Shown here one piece after another: positions 57,629 to 64,000 of a DNA stretch of 64,000 bases. The translations under genes were made by a program, and so were the position numbers. The stretch comes from Microstegium vimineum (lineage: Eukaryota > Streptophyta > Magnoliopsida > Poales > Poaceae): assembly GCA_022036555.1 (NCBI GenBank), contig CM039134.1, positions 6,510,818 through 6,574,817 on the forward strand. Reading direction: 5' to 3'. Below the pieces are notes generated by a model. It saw only the letters and a list, made by a program, of their open reading frames with translations, made no database searches and was not told the DNA's origin. The number at the start of each line of letters is the position of its first letter. Position 1 is the first letter of the stretch.

Positions 57629-57788
57629 TTATGTGCTAGGTGCAGCTGCAGATTGTTGGCTGGCACTTATGGATCGGCTCTTGACAGGCGGTATTCCAAA
57701 GAGCGAAAGGAAAGCAATAAAGGAGAAGATGCTCGATTTGGTTGATATTTACTATTTGGCTTTGGATGCCCCAAAGGAAGGGAACAAG
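57629..57788 (+). CDS. RDR exon 16
   Basis: It encodes YVLGAAADCWLALMDRLLTG and LDLVDIYYLALDAPKEGNK. The acceptor is CTTTCAG and the donor CAAG/GTAACT. It completes the Ser codon begun in exon 15 across element C. Confidence 0.88.
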
Positions 57789-58074
57789 GTAACTTTCAAT
57801 CCTGGGCTCATAATTTCAGTGTTTGACCATCCTCATGTTGTGTTTTGCTGTGAGAATCATGTGACTGAAGAGAATGAGAGATGTATACGTCTGACAGAAA
57901 CAATCCAGATCAAATAATACATGAACTCAAAGAAGAAATAGATGAACAGTGGTTCTGGATTATGCTTAAATATTTTTATGTATTTTCTTGAAAAAGTTAT
58001 GTAAGAGAATGATCTTGTACCATGCTTTATTGTCAAGGTTTTTATCTTATTTTGCCAATCTGGCTTCCAAATAG

Positions 58075-58219
58075 ATCACTGTTCCTGAAAAGCTGAAGGT
58101 CAAGAAATACCCGCACTTCATGGGATGGGATGAAAAGAAATCCTACACGTCGACGTCAGTGCTGGGCAAACTCTATGATGAAGTGACGTTGAAGGAGTCT
58201 GAAATTGATCCTGAAATCA
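58075..58219 (+). CDS. RDR exon 17
   Basis: It encodes ITVPEKLKVKKYPHFMGWDE and STSVLGKLYDEV. The acceptor is AAATAG and the donor ATCA/GTAAGT. One base carries over. Confidence 0.88.
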
Positions 58220-58327
58220 GTAAGTTCCTGATATATATAAGTCTCATCCCCTCGTTCCGGTGACAGCAGAAAAGGTAATTGATTACAATATCCTTTGTTG
58301 TTTTCTTCTTCTCTTTTTATTATTCAG

Positions 58328-58496
58328 AGATAGTGCCCCTGTCATGCTTCACTGAGGTAGAAGTATCTGAAGATTACAAGGGCCGTTGGAGGTCTCTTTA
58401 TTCTCACTACCTGGGGAGAGCACTAACCTTTGTAAGCTGGAGGACAAGGTGGAGAAGAACAGCAATTTCCGACGACTCTACCAAGAGTACAAGCGG
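58328..58496 (+). pseudogene. RDR exon 18, frame break
   Basis: The exon begins KIVPLSCFTEVEVSEDYKGR and changes frame near 58411 to ESTNLCKLEDKVEKNSNF and RRLYQEYKR. Length 169 is one short of the 170 needed for both borders, which fits a single-base loss. The donor is GCGG/GTCAGT. Confidence 0.78.
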
Positions 58497-58592
58497 GTCA
58501 GTAAGGATTTCTACCCCACCCTTTTTCGTGGAATGGGATACTCCTATGTTGAAGTTTTGAACGGCTGTCCTAAGAACTAGGGGATTCTGCAG

Positions 58593-58841
58593 AAACTGTA
58601 CGAGGCCGAGGAGTTTGAACAGAGCCCAAGGGAGCAGTTGGATCTCCTCAACGAGGCCTGCGCGGTATACCAGGTGGTGTACGAGTACGCGATGTCCCGG
58701 AACGACGTCGCCAAGTGCGGCTTCGCGTGGAAGGTGGCCGGCCGCGCCCTGTGCCGGCTTTACACGCTGAAGCGCGGGGGCGACACCGCGCTGTGTTCCT
58801 TCTCGGTTCTTGAGGATGCTTTCAAGAGGAACCGCGCGTAG
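58593..58841 (+). CDS. RDR exon 19 (last)
   Basis: After the acceptor TTCTGCAG it encodes KLYEAEEFEQSPREQLDLLN, KCGFAWKVAGRALCRLYTLK and the C-terminus ending in FKRNRA, with TAG at 58839-58841. The Trp-Lys-Val-Ala-Gly region is typical of plant RDR C-termini. Confidence 0.88.
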   Translation, partial: KLYEAEEFEQSPREQLDLLNEACAVYQVVYEYAMSRNDVAKCGFAWKVAGRALCRLYTLKRGGDTALCSFSVLEDAFKRNRA

Positions 58842-59628
58842 CGAGCTAGCGCGTTTTAGTATTGTGTAGTTCGAGCGCCTTTTGTATATGTCGTTAACAT
58901 CAGTAGTGGTAGCAGTACTATTATTAGGAAATGCAGAAGGTGCAAACATGTTCGGAATTATTCGCCTGAGTCAAGCAGAGGATGATGTGAACTGTGATGT
59001 CAGTATATATGGTACTTGGTGCTCCTATATGGTGCTCGCAGCTACAAGATGCTGATGGTGTCTGTATAACTGTGTATGGTATTCGATAAGTATATTTGTA
59101 CGTACTTATATCAGTTTGTCCAATGAAAGGTAGTCATTAGGTTTTGCTGGGGAGGGCTGATCTTCAATATAATTCTCTTTCCCCTAGTGCGCCAGGGGCG
59201 TGTTGTGTAAACACTATTTCTCGTTAATACAAAATATATACAAACTTTTTGTGTATTCGAGAAAAAAAAAACTATGTTAAACAAACAATTTCCAACAAAT
59301 CTATTTCCTCTTCCTCTTCGGGGCAACCAAACATTATAGCTAACCTTAAATTTGTTCCTCTCAAGAATTTCAATGTCCTGGACCTGGTCATTTGAGACTT
59401 TTTTAAGATAAGTCAGTTGAGCACTAAACTTTTTCATGTCCTTTGTTCTCGGTTAGTTACCAGGAAAGTAGTTTTTATTATAAAAAGAAAAAGAAAAGGT
59501 TCCCGTCAACAAATGGCCGGATTTCGGCATGCACCCTATGGTGAAGTCGAACGGGCCCAAGTTGGCCCATTTCATTCATCAAATTAGCAGCCCAATTATT
59601 CATCCTTTGCCAAGGATCGTGTTTGACC
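58842..59628. other. RDR 3' flank; no gene seen
   Basis: The first few hundred bases should hold the 3' untranslated region. I could not pick one poly(A) site with confidence. Short open frames on both strands lack any recognisable motif. Confidence 0.45.
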
Positions 59629-59667
59629 TTTCTTCTTCTTCTTCTTCTTCTTCTTCTTCTTCTTCAT
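59629..59667 (+). repeat. CTT microsatellite
   Basis: About twelve tandem TTC triplets form a pure simple repeat, read on one strand as a poly-Ser frame. Confidence 0.95.
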
Positions 59668-59810
59668 GGAATCTATATGTGTATATCTTATATAATCATA
59701 AACTCTACTAGAATTATATCTCAAAATGCAGTTGTCCACATCAACAATCAATTAGGAGACTAATTACAATGCACTAGTATCTGCAATTATGATATATGCC
59801 AGAGACAATA

Positions 59811-60018
59811 CTTCCTTCGTACTATAAAAAGCGTCAAAATTGAATATTTTTACTTTTAACCAAATATATAAAATATTAATATTTATGGTATATAATTACT
59901 ATCATTAAATAGATCATTAAGGATATTTTTTATAGTAAACTTATTTGGAGATACAAATTACTAATATTTTTTATGAACCTAGTCACAATTGTGGCACTTT
60001 ATATGAGACCGAAGGAGT
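59811..60018. mobile_element. Stowaway-like MITE
   Basis: Its ends read CTTCCTTCGT (left) and CCGAAGGAGTAG (right), flanked by TA. Inside is very AT-rich DNA. The size and CTCC-type ends resemble Stowaway elements of the Tc1/mariner group, though diverged. Confidence 0.6.
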
Positions 60019-60036
60019 AGTATTCACTGGCATATA

Positions 60037-60250
60037 CTCCTTTCTCCATTCCATAATAATTGCACCTCTACAGCTTAAAATGTATCCCAAAATAAATGCA
60101 CCTTTACATATGAGATAACCTAACTCTAGTTGTCTTTTTCTAGTTTCTCTCTTCCCAAAGTGCAATGATTGCATTTTCTTTATAAGGGTCACTATCATTG
60201 TTCTCTTCACTAAAGCACTAGAAGTGCACTTATTTTATGACTGAAGGAGT
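60037..60250. mobile_element. Second Stowaway-like MITE, next to the first
   Basis: The left end is CTCCTTTCTCC and the right end ACTGAAGGAGT, flanked by TA. Near-terminal segments (AATTGCACC left, AGTGCACTT right) also pair loosely. It begins about 20 bp after the previous MITE. Confidence 0.6.
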
Positions 60251-61854
60251 ATTTAGTTGTTCATATCAGCATGCCACGGCATCCACTAATATTATTGTAT
60301 AATAGTTTATTTATCCCTTCGTATAAGTAGTTATATGTTGTCTAATTTTATTTCCAACATCAACAATTCCTGCAGAACGAACATGATATGTTTCTAGGTT
60401 TTTTTTTTTTTTGCGGGGAGGTATATATGTTTCTAGTATAATTTATTCGGTTTACAAAAAAATAGTTTGCTTCTCAAACTATTTAAGAAATCATGCACAA
60501 CACAAGTGTCCAATCAAAGAGCAGGGAGTTTGATTTTGACACTAACCTCACTTTCATTATTGATGTGTGCGCGGTTAGTTTCTGTCGATGCGTCGTCAAC
60601 GTCAACCGCACAAAGTACAGGGATATCTTTCCCCTTGGATCCCAGTCATCTCTTACAAGCTGGCATGAGTTGTTTTCCAACATTATATGCAAATTAATCG
60701 ACAGCTAGTTGAAAGCATATCCTGGTCGGATTCGATGGATGACATGTGATTGCCTCAGAAATCACACACTCCTGTAGTCATATGAATGACCAGCAGTCTT
60801 TTTTTTTAAAAAAAAAACACAGTACAGTAAACACGATCATATCGAATTAGCTTATAGCTCTAGTACGTACTTGGTAAGAACACGATCGATCGGGCTAGCT
60901 ATATATTACGTAAGTGATGAGGTTGCATTGTTCGTTCCCTTCCACACCGATGTAAGAAGTAGCCATCATATCGATCGTTTGCGATCTGACACAGCTCTAC
61001 TTTCAGCATCCTGGAAAGATCTCCCAGGATAGAAACGGACATCGAACAGATCAGAGATCACAGATGTGGATGATCTCGCGATATGATGGAACCTGTCGGC
61101 TGTGGCGTGCATGCAGGGCCATCTATCTTTGAATGAACAGATAACTGATGCTGCTGCTGCAAGCGCATGCGTCAACTCGAATTGAAGTTCATAGACTGGA
61201 CTGGCAAAAAATGCAAAGACTACAGCGTTGCTGCGTTCAGCGAAAGTACATGGATCAGATCCGATTCGATTTGTTCTCTTCGTTCAGTTTCCAGCCGGAG
61301 AGGAGAAGACGGCGTGGCACTAGCAGACGTATAGCTAGCTAGCTAGCCAGTGAGCTCGATCGACAAGCCAGCCAGGATTCAGATTGGATACGAGCGATGA
61401 GCGAATCTTGGACGACAGTGACAGTGAACAGCTGTAAACCTCATTGATCTTCACTGCTTCTTCCCGAGCTCGGTGTCAGCTGGCCTTGTTTTCTAGAAAA
61501 CGGGCGGCTGTCGAAACGCAACCTGTGCGTGAGTTTAATTCTGTCATTGTTTATTGATTATATATACATTCACTACTGACATATAGATTTTGTGTCGTCA
61601 TGGATATATAGCTTGAAGATTCAGGCTTCTGATTTTTGTGTGTGTGTGTGACCATTACCACCGGATTGGACCATATCAGTCGTTGGGGTGTTCAAACCAA
61701 ATGGAAACACCTGACGGGCTACTTCTGCAGCGTAGAGAAGTCTCTCTTTAATTTGTTATATGGCCATATGGGATAGATACGCGAGCATCATCCACGACGA
61801 TCCTGCAGTATATATTCTGGGAGAAAGAAAACAGACTCCACAGTGCATACTGGA
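60251..61854. other. AT-rich intergenic DNA; no gene seen
   Basis: Only short open frames without motifs occur. A T run lies near 60401 and paired T/A runs near 60800. Many GATC and CTAGC words occur near 60880-61360 but form no clear repeat. Confidence 0.4.
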
Positions 61855-61857
61855 TGC

Positions 61858-62050
61858 CTTGTTTAGATTTAGCACTGTAGCATTTTGTTGTTCAATCATG
61901 AAGTAAGTAGGCTCAAAAGATTAAATTATAGATAAATTATATAATTAATTATTTTTTTATCTATATTTAGTGCTACATATGTATGCATCCAAACGTTAGA
62001 TGTGACAGAGAATATAGTAAAATTTTGGAATTTTGAAGAGATCTAAACAT
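61858..62050. mobile_element. Probable MITE with TGTTTAGAT ends
   Basis: The left end has CCTTGTTTAGAT and the right end ATCTAAACA, giving a 9-bp inverted repeat about 190 bp apart with AT-rich DNA between. Similar 'CCTTGTTTAG' ends are common among grass MITEs. The target duplication is unclear. Confidence 0.5.
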
Positions 62051-62896
62051 ATGTCTGCATGCTAGCTGCAGGTCAAGCTACTATACGTAGCCGTAGCAAG
62101 ATCGTCGTCTATCTCTATCCCGTGGCGTCCCCGCGTCACGATATCTCGCTGCTGCTGACGAGTCATATATATAACGCATATCTATAAACATCATGACGAA
62201 CCACGTCAACATTTGAGACGATCGATCCATCCATGATTCGATAAGGATCGATGTGTACAAATCTGCAGAGGGATCGCGAGATCTATATATGACTATCTAG
62301 CTCTAGCTACTGATCCGATCCCTCGCTCTTGACACGTCAGTTGTTCGCTCTCTTTGCGACGACTCAAGGCGGCACGTACGATTCGGTCAAGATCGACAAG
62401 AGATGTCATAGATATGACGAGAACGAAGCCACATGCGCATGGAGCTGGATCGAACCTGATCGATCGACAAACAGACATGCAGTATATATGCATGATGCTA
62501 GATTGTGTGTCGATCCATCAAAAAGATCATGATGCATGATGGCTAGCTGTTGTGCTGATCTCGTCTGACAATAATGCAAGTGGATCTAGCTATAGCTTGG
62601 AGAACGAGATAACACGTCGTTGCTTGACTGACGAGGCGAACGTAAGAGATTGATGCAGATCTTCATGAATAGGCCGGCCAGCTAGGAGTATTTATTGGAC
62701 AAAAAGCTAATGAGAGCAAGATTTTATGGTGAGGTAGAGAAAAGAGATGAGAGGGACATGTAAACTTACAACCGGTTTAAAAATAAAATCATGAGAAAGA
62801 TAAGTAGAGCCATATACTAACAGTGAAGAGGTAACTATTATATATATGGGTGAGCTGAGAAATAAGTTGTAAATCCAATAGTTAGTTGTATTATTA
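62051..62896. other. Intergenic DNA; no gene seen
   Basis: No frame has a recognisable motif. Around 62694-62880 a loose pair ATTGGA and TCCAAT flanks AT-rich DNA and may be an older decayed MITE. Confidence 0.35.
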
Positions 62897-63170
62897 TAGC
62901 ATCTCCAAGAGATTAGCTAACAATACTAGTTAAATTTAGTGATTTAGCCGTAAAATAAATAATACTAGATTACTCCAACAGACTCTGTAAAATGAAGAGT
63001 CTAGATGGCTAGTGAGATAGGCTATCCAAAGATAGAGAGCGAATGAAGTGGAATGGAGAGTTACTAAATTTGAAGAGTCGTTTACAGAGTCTGTTGGAGA
63101 TATTTTTTTCTTTTCATAATAACCAAATTTACATTTAGAAAACGATTTGGCTAATCTCTTGGAGATGCTA
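62897..63170. mobile_element. MITE with long terminal and internal inverted repeats
   Basis: The left end TAGCATCTCCAAGAGATTAG pairs with the right end CTAATCTCTTGGAGATGCTA without mismatch. Inside, ACTCCAACAGACTCTGTAAA pairs with TTTACAGAGTCTGTTGGAG. The 274-bp element is therefore almost a complete hairpin. TA flanks both sides. The superfamily is not certain. Confidence 0.85.
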
Positions 63171-63500
63171 TATGCTCTGAGAGAGAAGAGTCAAAAAGTG
63201 AACTAGTCTCGGAGGGGTCGGCAGGGTGAGTCAAAAAGGAACTGGCTATGGTTAGTATGTGCAGGACTCAATTACCCTGTGCAACCGTGTGCACGAGTTG
63301 GTGTGGTTAGTTGAGAGGAGGCCATACTGATAAAAAAAAAATGGGCAGAAATGTATATATTGATATATAGTGTATATGAATTGGCCAGAAATAAGTACCG
63401 ATAATTCATGCGTTAGATCATCATACCTATATCACAAATGTGTGGAATGCAACATTGCGTGCATGGATTCTACCGTTCGATACCAGTGTGTGTGTGTGTG

Positions 63501-63547
<47 letters not shown>

Positions 63548-64000
63548 GATGCGGGTCTAGCTACATGCATGGTGGTGGTTTCATGCACGTCGACATCATG
63601 CACAGCGTGCGTGATGTGCATAGCTTCTAGCTAGGTGCATGACCAACCATCTTTCATATCAGTAAATCTATATATGATACATGCACATGATCCATGTGAG
63701 ATGAAGAAGACGGAGCGTTTTTTCCACGAAAGCGACCGGGCAGAAACTTAGAGTCCAGAACCAAGCTGCCTCTGCATTACAATGTAGTATACATGTTAGT
63801 TCTAGCTATCTCCTTAGGATCCATTTGGTTGGAAAGAGATAGAATGGGCTGAATCCATCCCAATTTATGGGACGATATAGGCTAGTTAATATCCATGTTT
63901 AGTTAGAAGAATAAAACTACTTCCATTTTGTTGTTTGGTTAGAAAGGATGGGTTAACATAGGTGTCAGGATCCACTATGTGGGTTCTAGCAATCATCAAA
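63171..64000. other. Intergenic DNA to the window end; no gene seen
   Basis: Apart from the microsatellites, no gene is seen. The sequence from about 63818 (ATCCATTTGGTTGGAAAG) resembles the left end of another small element whose right end would lie outside the window. Confidence 0.4.
63485..63548. repeat. TG and TA microsatellites
   Basis: A short (TG)n run is followed by about twenty (TA) units ending near 63545. Confidence 0.95.

Larger units (their letters stand above)
30750..58841 (+). pseudogene. RDR3-like: RNA-dependent RNA polymerase, RDR3/4/5 (gamma) class, probably inactivated
   Basis: Nineteen exons with GT-AG borders (listed separately) give 3394 bases; allowing for four small indels they make 1132 codons including the stop, a normal size for plant RDRs. 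Key motifs are IHTDGTGLIS (exon 8), PLLIQFRMFHNGYAVKGT (exon 10), MGTTDPTGTL (exon 13) and ADEMANSDFDGDIYWVS (exon 14). DFDGD, rather than DLDGD, marks the gamma class; in rice that class includes RDR3 and RDR4 (from memory). RDRs copy single-stranded RNA into double-stranded RNA for silencing; the role of this class is poorly known. Frame breaks in exons 12 (two), 15 and 18 would stop translation before the catalytic exon. Introns 5 and 15 are swollen by a copia and a gypsy element. Confidence 0.88.

Noticed and set aside
1..64000. CRISPR arrays, bacterial operons, tRNA and rRNA genes
   Set aside because: Direct repeats found are LTR or tandem repeats without spacers. Nothing resembles tRNA or rRNA, and the gene structure is plant nuclear.

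Overview
The window looks like nuclear DNA of a grass (Poaceae; probably a panicoid such as a sorghum, sugarcane or maize relative, though I cannot fix the species). It holds one recognisable host gene, split into 19 exons with canonical GT-AG introns, in a matrix of Tat-type Ty3/gypsy elements, a Ty1/copia element, an L1-like LINE and grass MITEs. I saw no operons, rRNA, tRNA or CRISPR.

Layout. 1-3180: diverged repeats and a small foldback element, no gene. 3181-8190: gypsy element A, decayed and cut off within RNase H. 8190-9388 and 24955-30224: two halves of one minus-strand L1-like LINE. They are separated by gypsy element B (9389-24954, 15.6 kb), which landed just before the LINE's YADD motif and left the 5-bp target duplication CCACC. 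30750-58841: a plus-strand RNA-dependent RNA polymerase gene of the RDR3/4/5 (gamma) class, with the active-site motif DFDGD. Its fifth intron holds a complete copia element (35272-40309; 282-bp LTRs identical by eye; target duplication GTTTC; one open 1461-codon gag-pol frame). Its fifteenth intron holds gypsy element C (45381-57372; LTRs of 1157 and 1156 bp; target duplication GGTTT). 58842-64000: AT-rich intergenic DNA with several MITEs and simple repeats.

The RDR exons fit together in phase except for four single-base-scale frame disruptions in exons 12 (two), 15 and 18. Allowing for these, the exons sum to 1132 codons including the stop. The 4.4-kb copia frame in the same sequence is clean, so random sequencing error is a poor explanation, and I call the RDR locus a probable recent pseudogene.

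Elements B and C share an unusual plan. Plus-strand gag-pol is followed by a convergent, intron-containing minus-strand gene. Each such gene has a TATA box about 170-180 bp upstream of its ATG and encodes a host-like N-terminal domain (a Transposase_28-like domain in B, a plant mobile domain in C) and a coiled-coil tail. Each of the three gypsy elements is also saturated with its own short word on both strands (CGAAGG in A, CTCGA in B, GCCGAT in C). The antisense genes, the element-specific words and the twice-invaded silencing gene are the points most worth pursuing.
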